64,000 nt of DNA from Nocardia carnea. GTDB lineage: Bacteria; Actinomycetota; Actinomycetes; Mycobacteriales; Mycobacteriaceae. The position numbers and the translations under genes were made by a program. The notes under the pieces are model-generated. The model did no database searches, had not been told where the DNA came from, and was given only the letters and a program-made list of their open reading frames with translations. Positions 18,204-27,355 of the stretch are shown here, one piece after another; within the stretch, counting starts at the first letter, position 1, and each line of letters begins with the position of its first letter. The stretch is taken from contig NZ_JARWOV010000194.1 of the NCBI RefSeq assembly GCF_029868855.1, forward strand, positions 97,462 through 161,461. The letters run 5' to 3'.

Positions 18204-19812
18204 AGCCCACCGCACCGATCTCCCCGCCAGGGGCCGCACCCAGGGTCGAAGGCGGTGGCGAGTCGTCCCGGCGGATCCGATCCTCCCCGGCCGGGACGAC
18301 CCCCGGCACGCCGTGCGCGACTACATACGACGCACGGGTGAACACCGGGGCACCGGGACGGCTCACATAGGGCACCACCCGGAAATCCGTGCGCCAGAGC
18401 TGCCGATCCACTTCGACCCGGACGTAGCCGCGTTGCGCGTTGAAGAATTTCAGGTCCGGGTTGGCTGCCAGCAGTTCGGCGCCGCGCGCGTAGGTGTCCA
18501 CGCCGTCGCCGCCGCTGGTGAGGGAGGTACCGGTGAATTCCGCGGCCACCACCGGGCTACTCGGGTCCGCCGGATCCGCGCGCAGGTCGGCGGCGTAGTT
18601 CTCGTGCCGATCACCGGTGATCACCACGAGGTTCGGCACGGCACGCGCAGCGGCGGCGGACAGTACGGCGGCCCGCTCGGCGGGAAAGCCGTCCCACGCA
18701 TCGGCGGACAGCGCCGCACCGGCCCCGGCGTCGTGATCCGTCCGGCCGAGCACCACCTGATTGCCGATGATCTGCCAGCGCGCCGATGATGTCGCGAATC
18801 CGTCCACCAGCCATTCCCGTTGCCGCGCACCCAGAATCGAACCCCCACGGCGGTACTGCCGCGTATCCAGCATGGTGATATCGGCGAGTGCACCGAAGCG
18901 GTAGCGGCGGTGCAGGCGTATCCGCGGACCCGCCGGCAGCTGCGCCAGGCGTAACGGCTGGTGTTCGTACATCGCCTGGAAGGCCGCCGCCCGCCGGGCC
19001 CGGAACATCGGCGCGAGCAGATCGAGGTCGGCCCGGTTCTGGGCACGATCGCCCGCCCAGTCGTCGGCGAGTTCGTGATCGTCCATGGTGACCAGCCACG
19101 GGAAGGACGCGTGTGCCCGCCGCAATTCCGGATCCGACTTGTACCAGCCGTAATGCACGCGGTACCCGTTGAGGTCACGCGGTTCGTGCCGCAGCCACGA
19201 ATCCGCCCGCACTCCCCGCACCGCGCCGGTGACCGGGTACTCGTACAGATAGTCGCCGAGATGAACGAGCAGGTCCAGATCCTCGTTACAGATATGGTCG
19301 TAGGCGGTGTACCAGCCGTCGCTCCAGTTCTGGCACGAAGCGAACGCGAACCGGAGCCGGCGCACGGAAACGCCGGGCGCCGGAGCCGTGCGGGTGCGCC
19401 CGGTCGGTGAGATCGCCGTCCCCGCCCGGAAGCGGTAGAAGTACCAGCGATCCGGTTCCAGTCCGCGTACTTCCGGATGGACCGAATGGCCGAGCGCTCG
19501 ATCGGCAACCGCCGACCCGCGCCGCACCACCCGGCGGAATGCGGAGTCGGCGGCGACCTCGTAGTCCACGGTGACCGGATCCCGGCCCATCCCGCCGAAC
19601 CCGTCCGGAGCGAGCGGATCCGGCGCAAGCCTGGTCCACAACACCACTCCGTCCGAGGTGGGGTCGCCCGAGGCGACCCCCAGGGTGAAGGGATCATCCA
19701 GACAGCGCGGTGCCCGGAACCGTCCTGCGGCCGCCGCGCCGGTGCCCACGAGCAGCGCCGCAGCCGCCGCGGCGCCCCGTCCGAGGAATCGCCTGCGCGT
19801 GGTGTCCATCAT
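18202..19812 (-). CDS. phoD: PhoD-family alkaline phosphatase/phosphodiesterase, Tat-exported
   Basis: About 536 residues. The N-terminus is a twin-arginine signal (TTRRRFLGRGAAAAAALLVG), so a folded metalloenzyme is exported. PhoD family features are FTLGVASGDPTSDGVVLWTR, the metal-binding stretches RFAFASCQNW and LLVHLGDYLYEYP, and TMDDHELADDWAGD, followed by QIIGNQVVLGR and VVITGDRHENYAADL. Such enzymes release phosphate from phosphomonoesters and diesters using Ca/Fe, usually under phosphate starvation. The start at 19812 puts the RR motif close to the N-terminus as expected. An ATG at 19872 would add 20 residues. No Pho box was identified. Confidence 0.9.
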   Translation of the reverse strand: MMDTTRRRFLGRGAAAAAALLVGTGAAAAGRFRAPRCLDDPFTLGVASGDPTSDGVVLWTRLAPDPLAPDGFGGMGRDPVTVDYEVAADSAFRRVVRRGSAVADRALGHSVHPEVRGLEPDRWYFYRFRAGTAISPTGRTRTAPAPGVSVRRLRFAFASCQNWSDGWYTAYDHICNEDLDLLVHLGDYLYEYPVTGAVRGVRADSWLRHEPRDLNGYRVHYGWYKSDPELRRAHASFPWLVTMDDHELADDWAGDRAQNRADLDLLAPMFRARRAAAFQAMYEHQPLRLAQLPAGPRIRLHRRYRFGALADITMLDTRQYRRGGSILGARQREWLVDGFATSSARWQIIGNQVVLGRTDHDAGAGAALSADAWDGFPAERAAVLSAAAARAVPNLVVITGDRHENYAADLRADPADPSSPVVAAEFTGTSLTSGGDGVDTYARGAELLAANPDLKFFNAQRGYVRVEVDRQLWRTDFRVVPYVSRPGAPVFTRASYVVAHGVPGVVPAGEDRIRRDDSPPPSTLGAAPGGEIGAVG

Positions 19813-20266
19813 CAAGGGATCCCGCACCCGGCTGACAACCCCGTGGCCGCCGGATGACACCGTGATGGCCATCGGACGAGCATTGCCGGTGGGGCCGGGA
19901 CGCCGGTCCCCTAACGCCCGGCACCGCGTGGCCGATCATCCCGGTAGACCAGTTCACCGATCCGACCGCGGAGGTTACCGATGATCACTCCGGCCGTTGT
20001 CCCGTCCAACCCGGTGCAGGCCCTGCTCATGGAGTTGAACCGGCTGCTGTGCTCTCTGTCGTCGGGCGAAGGCTGCATGGTCATCAGGTAGGTAGCCACG
20101 TTCGACCGGCCGAGGTTGCGTGGTGTACGCTGACGCCAATTGCCGTTCGGCGAACTCTTCCCACAGAACCGATTTATCTGTAACCGGCGGTTACAGATAA
20201 ATTGGAAAGCCGGAGCCCTCGGCAATCCGGTCGTTTCTCGACACCGCGCGGCGTTACCATGCGCAG
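19813..20266. other. Divergent intergenic region, phoD to kinase gene
   Basis: Roughly 450 bases between two divergent genes. A minus-strand frame at 19911-20288 exists but has no family features or good ribosome site. Apart from the 31-bp palindrome at 20172-20202 nothing in it is recognisable. Confidence 0.5.
20172..20202. promoter_or_regulatory. Perfect 31-bp palindrome, probable operator
   Basis: Two 15-base arms (ATTTATCTGTAACCG and its exact complement) flank a single central G. The element is AT-rich in a very GC-rich background and lies 64 bases upstream of the kinase start. The length and symmetry are typical of a dimeric repressor site (for example TetR-type). With no loop bases and no U-tract it is less like a terminator. 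No regulator gene of that type is adjacent. Confidence 0.6.
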
Positions 20267-22711
20267 ATGGGGCAACCCGCCACACCACGCGCGGACACCC
20301 TCGGGCGATCGCACGGCGATCAGCTCGCGGAAACCCTGCGCCTGTTCACCGCGGCGTGGCAGGATTCGCCCCCGCCACCTGATCTCTCCCGGTATCTGCC
20401 CGGGTCGGCCGCGCTCCGGCGGGTGGCGCTCATCGAGCTGATCAAGATCGATCTCGTCCACCGCCGACGATATACGGGGCAGAGCAAACGACTCGCCGAT
20501 TATGTGGCCGAGTTCCCGGAACTGGGCGATCGGCCACTGCCCCCGGACCTGATCTACGAGGAATACCACCAGCGGCGTCGCGCCGGCCAGCCGGTCGATC
20601 CCGGCGAATACACGGCCGAGTTCCCCGGTCAGGCCGCAGAACTGTCCGAACTCCTGGCCACCGGCGAGTACCGGAGCACGCTGTTCGGGAACCGGGCCGA
20701 TGAGAAACCGGCCACCGTGGACGATATCGATGCGGGTACCCGTATCGACGATTTCGATCTGCTCACTCTGCTCGGACGCGGTGCTTTCGCCAAAGTCTTC
20801 CTGGCCCGGCAACGCACGATGCAGCGACTGGTCGCGGTGAAGATCTCCGCCGACTCCGGCACCGAACCGCAGACACTCGCCCAACTCGACCACGATTACA
20901 TCGTGCGGGTCTTCGACCGGCACATTCTGCCAGAGCCACGCCTGCGACTCCTGTACATGCAGTACGTCCCCGGTGGAACCCTGCTCACCGTACTCGACAA
21001 GGTCCGCGACACCCGGCCGACGGAACGCACCGGCGCACTGCTACTCGAATCGATCGACGAGGTCCTCGACGACAAGGGTGAGATCCGCCCCGCCGAATCG
21101 GCTGCCCGCACCACGATCTCGGCGCTGACCTGGCCGGAAACCGTTGCCTGGCTGGGTACCCGGCTGGCCCGGGCGCTGGATCACGCCGACCGGGCGGGGG
21201 TACTGCATCGCGACGTGAAACCGGCAAATGTCCTGCTCACGGCGGACGCGGTACCGAAACTCGCGGACTTCAACATCAGTTTCGGGGCGAACGTCGCCGG
21301 TTCGAGCCCGGTGGCGTATTTCGGCGGGTCCCTTGCCTACATGTCGCCCGAACAACTCGCCGTCATCCACCCCGGCCTACCGGGTACCGCCGCCGATCTG
21401 GACACCCGCAGCGATCTCTACGCGCTCGCGGTGGTGCTGTGGGAACTGCTCACCGGGCGCCGGCCGTTCGACGACACCGCCACCGCCACCGGTCCCGCAA
21501 CAGGCCGCCCGGAAGTCACCGCCGACGCCGCGGCAAAACCCGACACACGACCACCGATCTCGGCCACCCGCGACGACACCGCGGCCGGACCGCCGCACAC
21601 ACCGGCCGCCTCCGTGACCACGGAACCACCACAGCCGGCACCCGGAGACCGGACCACCCTGGAGGCCATGCTCTCGCTGCGCCGCCGTGGCGCCCGGGCT
21701 CTCCCCTATCGCGATCTACCGCCGGACTGTCCCGACGCTCTGCGCCGCACGCTGGTGCGCGCCCTCGATCCGGATCCGGACCGGCGCTGGGCCCACGGAG
21801 CCGATATGGCGCGACAGCTGCGGATCTGCCTCGACCCCCGCGCACGAGATCTGGTGGACCCGCCACGGAGCAGTCTCCGGCGGCGGGCCCGTGCCCTGCT
21901 GCATCCGATCATGTTCCTGTCCATCGCGGTGCCGAACGCCCTCGCCATCTGGTACAGCTACTACCACAACCGGGTCCTCATCATCGACGGCCTCGATACC
22001 GGAGCGCACGAGATCTTCCAGCGAGTCGCGCCGATCACCTACGGCCTCGCGTTCCTCGCCGGCTTCGTCGTCACCACCGTGCTCACCGCACATCTGGGAT
22101 CGGTGCTGCGCGGGCTCCGCCGCGGCGGGAGCGGTCGGGACGGTCGCGGCTACGAGACCGCCACGCTGGCCCGTGCCCGCCGCGACACCCTGTTGCTGAG
22201 CAGTCGTACCGTGCTGGCCTGTTTCCTGCTCTGGGCGATCACCGGAATCGCGGTCCCGGTCACGGTGCAGGCGTCCGGCAGCACGCTGGGGGCCGCGGCC
22301 TCGGCGCATTTCTTCGGGACCCAGATCATTTGTGGCGCGATGGCAATGGCCTATCCGTACTTCCTGGTCGGAAGCTATGCGGTGCGATCGCTGTATCCGG
22401 CGTTCCTGCCGCTGGGTGGTGCGTTCGGCAGCGATGTGGAACAGTTGCGCGCACTGGATCGGCGCAGTACCTACTTTCTCCTGCTCGCCGCGGCGGTCCC
22501 GTTGCTCGGTGCGGCCGGTGCGACGTTCCTGCCGGCCGCCGATGTGGTGGAGGTCCTGCCGGCATTGCGGGTGCTGCTGCTGGGCAGCGCACTCGCGTTC
22601 GCGGTCGTATATCTGCTCTTCCGGACCCTCGAAAGCGATATCGCCGCACTCGAACGTGTGGTGGCCCACGGAATCGCCCCACACGCCGTGGATTCGGCGA
22701 GTACGGTATAG
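20267..22711 (+). CDS. Membrane serine/threonine protein kinase with N-terminal helical region and multi-span C-terminus
   Basis: An 814-residue Hanks-type kinase. Residues 1-150 form a region with LSRYLP, LIELIKIDLVHRRR and YVAEFPEL segments, a layout I associate with large Ser/Thr kinases of planctomycetes. The kinase domain begins near 160: Gly loop LLGRGAFAKVFLA, Lys 192 (VAVKIS), catalytic loop LHRDVKPANVLL near 314, and SLAYMSPEQ. The DFG motif reads DFN (LADFNISFG), a variation seen in some kinases. The kinase region has a long insert rich in Thr, Ala and Pro. About six hydrophobic helices follow residue 540, so the C-terminus is embedded in the membrane. Two genes encode partners to consider: the downstream Sel1-like protein and the PP2C phosphatase 12 kb away. 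Confidence 0.88.
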   Translation: MGQPATPRADTLGRSHGDQLAETLRLFTAAWQDSPPPPDLSRYLPGSAALRRVALIELIKIDLVHRRRYTGQSKRLADYVAEFPELGDRPLPPDLIYEEYHQRRRAGQPVDPGEYTAEFPGQAAELSELLATGEYRSTLFGNRADEKPATVDDIDAGTRIDDFDLLTLLGRGAFAKVFLARQRTMQRLVAVKISADSGTEPQTLAQLDHDYIVRVFDRHILPEPRLRLLYMQYVPGGTLLTVLDKVRDTRPTERTGALLLESIDEVLDDKGEIRPAESAARTTISALTWPETVAWLGTRLARALDHADRAGVLHRDVKPANVLLTADAVPKLADFNISFGANVAGSSPVAYFGGSLAYMSPEQLAVIHPGLPGTAADLDTRSDLYALAVVLWELLTGRRPFDDTATATGPATGRPEVTADAAAKPDTRPPISATRDDTAAGPPHTPAASVTTEPPQPAPGDRTTLEAMLSLRRRGARALPYRDLPPDCPDALRRTLVRALDPDPDRRWAHGADMARQLRICLDPRARDLVDPPRSSLRRRARALLHPIMFLSIAVPNALAIWYSYYHNRVLIIDGLDTGAHEIFQRVAPITYGLAFLAGFVVTTVLTAHLGSVLRGLRRGGSGRDGRGYETATLARARRDTLLLSSRTVLACFLLWAITGIAVPVTVQASGSTLGAAASAHFFGTQIICGAMAMAYPYFLVGSYAVRSLYPAFLPLGGAFGSDVEQLRALDRRSTYFLLLAAAVPLLGAAGATFLPAADVVEVLPALRVLLLGSALAFAVVYLLFRTLESDIAALERVVAHGIAPHAVDSASTV

Positions 22712-22765
22712 CCACCGCATTGCTGCGGGGTGAATCGAAGCGGTGGGAAAGGCGGGGCACAGGAT

Positions 22766-25003
22766 ATGCACGATCCGGGATCGCCGGGTATCGGATTCAT
22801 TCCGTCGCAGGCCGACAGGTCCGCACCGGTTTCGGGAGCCGGTCAGCTGCCCAGGTATCTACGCGGCGGATACCGCGATGCCACACCGTTGCTGACGGGT
22901 GTACCACGACCGTCATCCGGACCGCGGCACAGCGCCGAACCGGCACCGCAGCGCCGCACGCTCGCCGCCCGATATCGCAGCGCCGATCCCATCGATCTCG
23001 ACGGCGCCACGGTATATCCCATGTACAGCGAGCAGTTGCCGACCCCGGCGTCGGCACTGACCATGACCCTGCTCTCGGCGACGCCGCCGGCGGGGCTGGC
23101 CGCCGTCGGTATCGGCCTGTCGGTGATCGACGGCTATATCGATCTCGACGACCGGCACCTGGCCGGGGTCGATATCTGGCGCGACGCACTCGAACGCGGA
23201 ATCACCTTCGATCTGGCCGCGGACTCACCGGACGCTCTGTTCGCGCTCACACCGGTCTGGTCGAACGCGGCGGGAGAGCCCCAATCGTGGTCCGGCAATT
23301 ACGGAATCGTCGTCGAGCGCACGGAGATGGGCCGCACCGTCCTGTGGTGCAGTATGGGCGAAGGCCCACCCCATTTCGCCGACCTGGTGATCGAGGTGCG
23401 GAGCACTCCGCTGGATCCGCACCCGCACCTCTTCACGTCCGGGACCATCCCCACCATCTCCACGCCCACACCCTCGCAGCGCCGGGGCAATCGGCACCAC
23501 TGGGTGGAACCCGATGAGCCCGCCCCGGACGATGCCCTCGAACTCGACCCGTGGACAGCGCATTACGAACGCGCCGTGGACGACTCCCCGGAGACACCAC
23601 ACCTCGACGAACCCGCGGCGGAGCCGACCGCAATCGAATCCCGCACGCCACCGGTTGCAGACGACTCCACCTCGGCACCGGTCACAGACGACCCCGTAAC
23701 GGCATCCGCCACACGCGAATCCGCAACGGTCGCACACGAACCCGCACTCGCGCCTACCGCAGCCGGCGCCCTGTCCGTACCCACCATCCGGCCGCCGACC
23801 ACGTACACCTTCACCAGCGAACCCACTGGCTACGACTCCCCGCCGGCGCTGACCACAGCCGACTCTGCGACATCACCCACCACGGGCGAACCTCCGGCAC
23901 ACGAACTCGCACCGGACCCCATCCCGGCCGAGGTTCGGCCTGTGTGCACTGCGGTGGCCACCACCATGCCCACAGATCAGGGTTCCCTCGCTGTAACCAC
24001 CCGCGGCGCGCAGTCGGCAACGACGACGCACAAATCTCCTCTGGCGGCGAACTCGGGCGATGACGCGACAGCACCCGCCACCGCCGGCCACCCGGCCGAA
24101 TCCCGCGAAAGCGGAACTACGATGGCAGCCGCCGCACCGGATTCCGTGCCGAAATCCGCCGGAGACGATGCCGAGATACAAGGCTATCCCTGCAGTTTCG
24201 CCGATATTCAGCTCTCCGCACCAGCGTACGAAGACGAATCGGACGACAGCGGGGCCCTGGAAGCCACCGCACCGCATCGCATTCCGGTGGATGATTTCGA
24301 CGGCTACGACGACCCGCTCACCGGGACGGGCGCGGATCGCCGAGTCCCGGATGACACGGCCGGAGAATCGTATCCGGCCATCGGGCGGCACGGATGGGCC
24401 GAGAGTCCGGAACTGACCGGCCTCGTGCCGGTCATCCGCGATGCCGGGTTCACCGACTACGGTCCGGAGCCGCCCCGGCCGGCAGCGACCGATGCCGCCG
24501 CTACCACCTCCCGTTACCGCACGCCGCTCCTCGCCGGAGACGCAGCGGCCCCGGAATTCACGACGCGCGACGACCATTCGCTCGTCGACACCCTCGCCGA
24601 CGATTCGCTCGCGCCCGTGCGGCCGGTCGATCAACTGCCCGTGGACGACGAGGTGGACCCCGCACGGCTCCATTCGCTCGGTGCGGTAGCGCACGCCCAG
24701 GGTGACGACGATCGCGCACACCTGCTGTGGACCCGCGCCGCCCGGGCCGGGCATCTCGGCGCCATCTACGATCTCGGCGCGCTGTCGTTGCGCCGCGACG
24801 ATCCCGGGGCCGCGGAGCGGTGGTGGCGGGCCGCGGCCGGCCGGCGGATGATCCCCGCCATGGCCGAACTGGCAACGCTCCTGGAACAACGCGGTGCCCT
24901 GGCGGAGGCCCGGATGTGGCGTACCCAGGCCGTTGCCGAAGAGGTGATCGCCACCGCGACCCGACGCCCGGCCGGTGGCGAAACACTCACCGGTATGCGC
25001 TGA
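22766..25003 (+). CDS. Large low-complexity protein with C-terminal Sel1/TPR-like repeats, function unknown
   Basis: A 745-residue protein I do not recognise. Residues about 60-250 look like a globular domain (SALTMTLLSATPPAGLAAVG, GNYGIVVERTEMGRTVLWCS). The middle 300 residues are Thr/Ala/Pro/Asp/Glu-rich with repeated short motifs such as TDDP and ATAP, probably disordered. The last 110 residues are Sel1/TPR-like helical repeats (LGAVAHAQGDDDRAHLLWTR, LGAIYDLGALSLRR). It starts 55 bases after the kinase stop on the same strand and may be co-expressed and a kinase substrate. The ATG at 22766 is preferred over a GTG at 22730. Confidence 0.65.
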   Translation: MHDPGSPGIGFIPSQADRSAPVSGAGQLPRYLRGGYRDATPLLTGVPRPSSGPRHSAEPAPQRRTLAARYRSADPIDLDGATVYPMYSEQLPTPASALTMTLLSATPPAGLAAVGIGLSVIDGYIDLDDRHLAGVDIWRDALERGITFDLAADSPDALFALTPVWSNAAGEPQSWSGNYGIVVERTEMGRTVLWCSMGEGPPHFADLVIEVRSTPLDPHPHLFTSGTIPTISTPTPSQRRGNRHHWVEPDEPAPDDALELDPWTAHYERAVDDSPETPHLDEPAAEPTAIESRTPPVADDSTSAPVTDDPVTASATRESATVAHEPALAPTAAGALSVPTIRPPTTYTFTSEPTGYDSPPALTTADSATSPTTGEPPAHELAPDPIPAEVRPVCTAVATTMPTDQGSLAVTTRGAQSATTTHKSPLAANSGDDATAPATAGHPAESRESGTTMAAAAPDSVPKSAGDDAEIQGYPCSFADIQLSAPAYEDESDDSGALEATAPHRIPVDDFDGYDDPLTGTGADRRVPDDTAGESYPAIGRHGWAESPELTGLVPVIRDAGFTDYGPEPPRPAATDAAATTSRYRTPLLAGDAAAPEFTTRDDHSLVDTLADDSLAPVRPVDQLPVDDEVDPARLHSLGAVAHAQGDDDRAHLLWTRAARAGHLGAIYDLGALSLRRDDPGAAERWWRAAAGRRMIPAMAELATLLEQRGALAEARMWRTQAVAEEVIATATRRPAGGETLTGMR

Positions 25004-25429
25004 GGGAAGACGGGGACCGTTCCGGCCGGAAAATCATTTGAAACGGCAGCCGAGCTTCGACGACGATATCGCGACCATCATGGATACATCCGCCGGATCG
25101 CGCGACGCCGGCCGACCGGTGCGTAGCGGCCCGGCACCGGCCGACGGCAGGACCACCACTGTCGATCTCCCGCGACGGATCCCGCCGTCGGCCCGGCCGC
25201 TCCGGAACAGGATTGGCGTCCAAGTCGCCGGTCGACCTCGTCACCGTTCGACGACCGTCCACCCACCGCGGCAGCGACGGACACGATGGCCGCCGCAACC
25301 CCGGCGAGGTTGTCGTGCGGTGACACGCGGCACCGGCTCCGATGAGTTTCGGGCTCGGCGGCGGTCCAAGGTGGTGATATGCCCACCGGTCGCCACTTGA
25401 CCTGAACCATTGTCGAGGTTGTTGAGTTC
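25004..25429. other. Intergenic region before the MFS gene
   Basis: 426 bases with no convincing gene. The frames seen are Arg/Pro-rich and lack family features. Near its end, TTGACC at 25397-25402 lies a 17-base spacer from a weak -10-like TGTTGA, a possible promoter for the MFS gene. Confidence 0.4.
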
Positions 25430-26986
25430 ATGAGTATGGAAGCCCCGAATCGGCCTGCCGGCGCGACCGGTACCCGCCTCGACCTCGCCGACCCCACCGT
25501 CCGGATGTTCGCGCAGCTGCTGGTGAACGTGCTGCTCGTCTCGTTCATCAATTTCACGGTCTGGTTCGGCATCACGTTCTTCGTCTACCTGGAGACCCGG
25601 TCCGTTTTCGCCACCGGAATGATCGCCGGGATCTTCCTGGTCGCAATGGCCGGCACCGGCGTCTGGTTCGGCAGTATCGTCGACCACCACCGCAAGAAGT
25701 CCGTGATGCAGGCGTCGGCGCTGGTGTCCCTCGCGATCTACGCGATCGCGCTGGCGTTCTACCTGGTCACTCCGGCCGAGGAATGGCGCGATCCGGCCGG
25801 TATCCGCCTGTGGGTGCTCATTTTGCTGGTGATGGCCGGCGTGATCGCCGGCGGGCTGCGTACGATCGCGCTGCCGACCGTCGTCACCGCCATGTTCGAC
25901 GCCCGGGTCCGGGATAGGGCCAACGGCCTGGTCGGCACGACCACCGGTATATCGCAACTGGCGACATCGGTTGCCAGTGCGCTGCTCGTCGGCTGGAACG
26001 GGATGCTCGGTGTGCTGGTGATGGCCGTCATCGTCCTCGCGGGAGCCGTCCTGCACCTGCGGCGGCTCGCTCTCCCGGACACGCTGTCCCGGGCCGCGGC
26101 CGCGGGCGAACCCAAACGGGTCGACCTGCGCGGGACGGTGCGGATCATCCGCGGGATTCCGGGCATGATCCCGCTGATCGCCTTCGCGGCGTTGAACAAT
26201 CTGCTTTTCGGCGGGTTGATGGCGCTGATGGACCCCTATGCACTGTCGATGATGTCGGTACAGGCCTGGGGCATCATCTGGGGCGCGTTGAGCGCGGTGA
26301 TGATCGTCGGGGGCCTGCTCGTGGCCAGAACCGGTACCTCGTCGAATCCGGTGCGGTTGATCCTGTTGATCAACCTGGCGCTGTGGGCGGTGATGCTGGT
26401 ATTCCCGCTACGGGATTCGGTGCTGCTGCTGGTGGGCGGCATGGCAGTGTTCATGGTGCTGATGCCGTTCGCGGAGGCCGCCGAACAGACCGTCCTGCAG
26501 AAGGTCGTCCCGTACGAAAGGCAAGGCCGGGTCTTCGGTTTCGCACAGAGCGTGGAACAGGCCGCCTCTCCGCTGACGGCTTTCTTGATCAGCCCGCTGG
26601 CGCAGTTCTTCTTCATCCCGTTCATGACCGACGGGTCGGGCGCCCGCTGGATCGGCGGCTGGTTCGGCACCGGGGAGGCCCGCGGTATGGCGCTGGTGTT
26701 CGTCCTGCTCGGTGTGCTCGGCGTGCTGTTCACCGGTTACGCACTCGGCAGCAAGCATTACCGGCACCTGAGCCGCAGCTACCGTACGAACGGCCCGAGC
26801 GTCGAGGATCCGGTGCCGGTTCCGGAGGTGGACGATCCGGAGTTCGCTGTCCTCGAGGACGCCGCGAACTCCGCCGGAACCGGCATACCGCTTGCCGACC
26901 GGGCCGATCTCGATGCCGAACTCTCCGCCCTGATCCCGGGCGAACGGTGTGACCCGACGGGATGCGAAACCGCCGGGGTGCGGTGA
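25430..26986 (+). CDS. MFS transporter (EntS/drug-efflux-like)
   Basis: A 518-residue membrane protein with about 12 helices. Helix 2 is followed by VWFGSIVDHHRKKSVM, which matches the MFS loop 2-3 motif G-x-x-D-R/H-x-G/K-R/K. There is a long acidic soluble tail after residue 445. The substrate is unknown. It lies upstream of the erm-like gene on the same strand, so the two could form a resistance module. A hairpin at the stop and a separate erm promoter suggest independent transcription. The start used is MSMEAPN; the ATG two codons later is possible. Confidence 0.85.
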   Translation: MSMEAPNRPAGATGTRLDLADPTVRMFAQLLVNVLLVSFINFTVWFGITFFVYLETRSVFATGMIAGIFLVAMAGTGVWFGSIVDHHRKKSVMQASALVSLAIYAIALAFYLVTPAEEWRDPAGIRLWVLILLVMAGVIAGGLRTIALPTVVTAMFDARVRDRANGLVGTTTGISQLATSVASALLVGWNGMLGVLVMAVIVLAGAVLHLRRLALPDTLSRAAAAGEPKRVDLRGTVRIIRGIPGMIPLIAFAALNNLLFGGLMALMDPYALSMMSVQAWGIIWGALSAVMIVGGLLVARTGTSSNPVRLILLINLALWAVMLVFPLRDSVLLLVGGMAVFMVLMPFAEAAEQTVLQKVVPYERQGRVFGFAQSVEQAASPLTAFLISPLAQFFFIPFMTDGSGARWIGGWFGTGEARGMALVFVLLGVLGVLFTGYALGSKHYRHLSRSYRTNGPSVEDPVPVPEVDDPEFAVLEDAANSAGTGIPLADRADLDAELSALIPGERCDPTGCETAGVR

Positions 26987-27001
26987 AACCCCGGAACGGG
27001 G
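26973..27001 (+). terminator. Overlapping hairpins at the MFS stop codon
   Basis: CCGGGGT/ACCCCGG (26973-26994) overlaps the stop codon. An alternative 5-bp CCCCG-GAA-CGGGG hairpin occupies 26989-27001. They could end the MFS transcript before the erm promoter. There is no U-tract. Confidence 0.35.
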
Positions 27002-27042
27002 CGTCACCCGATCGACGGCCGGTGACCTCGTGTCATATCCGG

Positions 27043-27080
27043 AAAATCGTTGGACGGATTTCGACGGATCGACCTAAGGT
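27043..27080 (+). promoter_or_regulatory. Probable promoter of the erm leader, WhiB7-like
   Basis: An AT-rich block (AAAAT, 27043-27047) sits directly upstream of a -35 box TTGGAC (27050-27055). After 19 bases a -10-like TAAGGT (27075-27080) follows. WhiB7-dependent promoters of mycobacteria carry an AT-rich element just before the -35 box, and erm genes are known WhiB7 targets. Transcription from this -10 would begin close to the leader ATG at 27088, giving a leaderless mRNA. The same bases (AAGGTGG) could instead be a Shine-Dalgarno site from a more upstream promoter. Confidence 0.5.
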
Positions 27081-27087
27081 GGCCGGC

Positions 27088-27186
27088 ATGGGAACTTTGT
27101 GCACCAGCGGAGTGTGCGCGGGCGCGTACTACATCCGCCTGCGCACGGCAGCTCGGACTCTGCCGGCGCACCCCACACTCCGCTGA
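27088..27186 (+). CDS. Candidate macrolide-sensing leader peptide upstream of erm (32 codons)
   Basis: An ATG opens a 32-codon frame ending in TGA. It begins MGTLCTSGVCAGAYY and continues with IRLRTA, so residues 17-19 are Arg-Leu-Arg. The +X+ motif (R/K-x-R/K) is the best known macrolide-dependent ribosome-stalling signal, as in the ErmD leader (MRLR). Stalling in such leaders exposes the erm ribosome site or lets transcription continue. Here the stop codon sits inside the right arm of an 11-bp inverted repeat whose left arm lies in codons 7-10. The spacing to the erm start is 169 bases, long enough for several alternative hairpins. The function is inferred; the reading frame and motif are seen directly. 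Confidence 0.6.
   Translation: MGTLCTSGVCAGAYYIRLRTAARTLPAHPTLR
27106..27184 (+). promoter_or_regulatory. Inverted repeat spanning the leader peptide, candidate attenuator
   Basis: AGCGGAGTGTG at 27106-27116 is perfectly complementary to CACACTCCGCT at 27174-27184. The two arms enclose the Arg-Leu-Arg codons, and a 6-bp CGGCAG/CTGCCG hairpin (27146-27165) lies inside. Ribosome position on the leader would decide whether the outer stem forms. Confidence 0.5.
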
Positions 27187-27190
27187 CGCC

Positions 27191-27285
27191 GCCGGGTCGT
27201 CCCACCGACGGGAGCACCCGGCCGTAGGTGATACCGGTCCCCCCCGACCGATATCCCGTCGCGATCATCCGGCGCTTCGGCGCCG
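27191..27285 (+). promoter_or_regulatory. Further hairpins between leader and erm
   Basis: GCCGGGT/ACCCGGC (27191-27222) forms a second stem-loop. A 6-bp hairpin closed by a UUCG tetraloop (27270-27285) follows. Either could be the terminator or anti-terminator partner in an attenuation switch. No oligo-U run follows. Confidence 0.4.
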
Positions 27286-27355
27286 CGTACAGCACCGGCA
27301 TGGGTCCGGGCGAATCTGCGCACATCGATTCGGCCCACTCCTCCGGAGGACCCCC

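Noticed and set aside
19911..20288. 125-codon minus-strand frame between phoD and the kinase
   Set aside because: No ribosome site or recognisable motif, and it runs through the 31-bp palindrome and the kinase start.
21439..23517. 692-codon plus-strand frame across the kinase and the following gene
   Set aside because: Arg/Pro-rich frame-shifted reading of two genes supported in other frames.
27339..27350. TCCTCCGGAGGA palindrome over the erm ribosome site, considered as sequestering hairpin
   Set aside because: It has no loop bases, so it cannot fold on itself within one RNA; any sequestration must use another segment.
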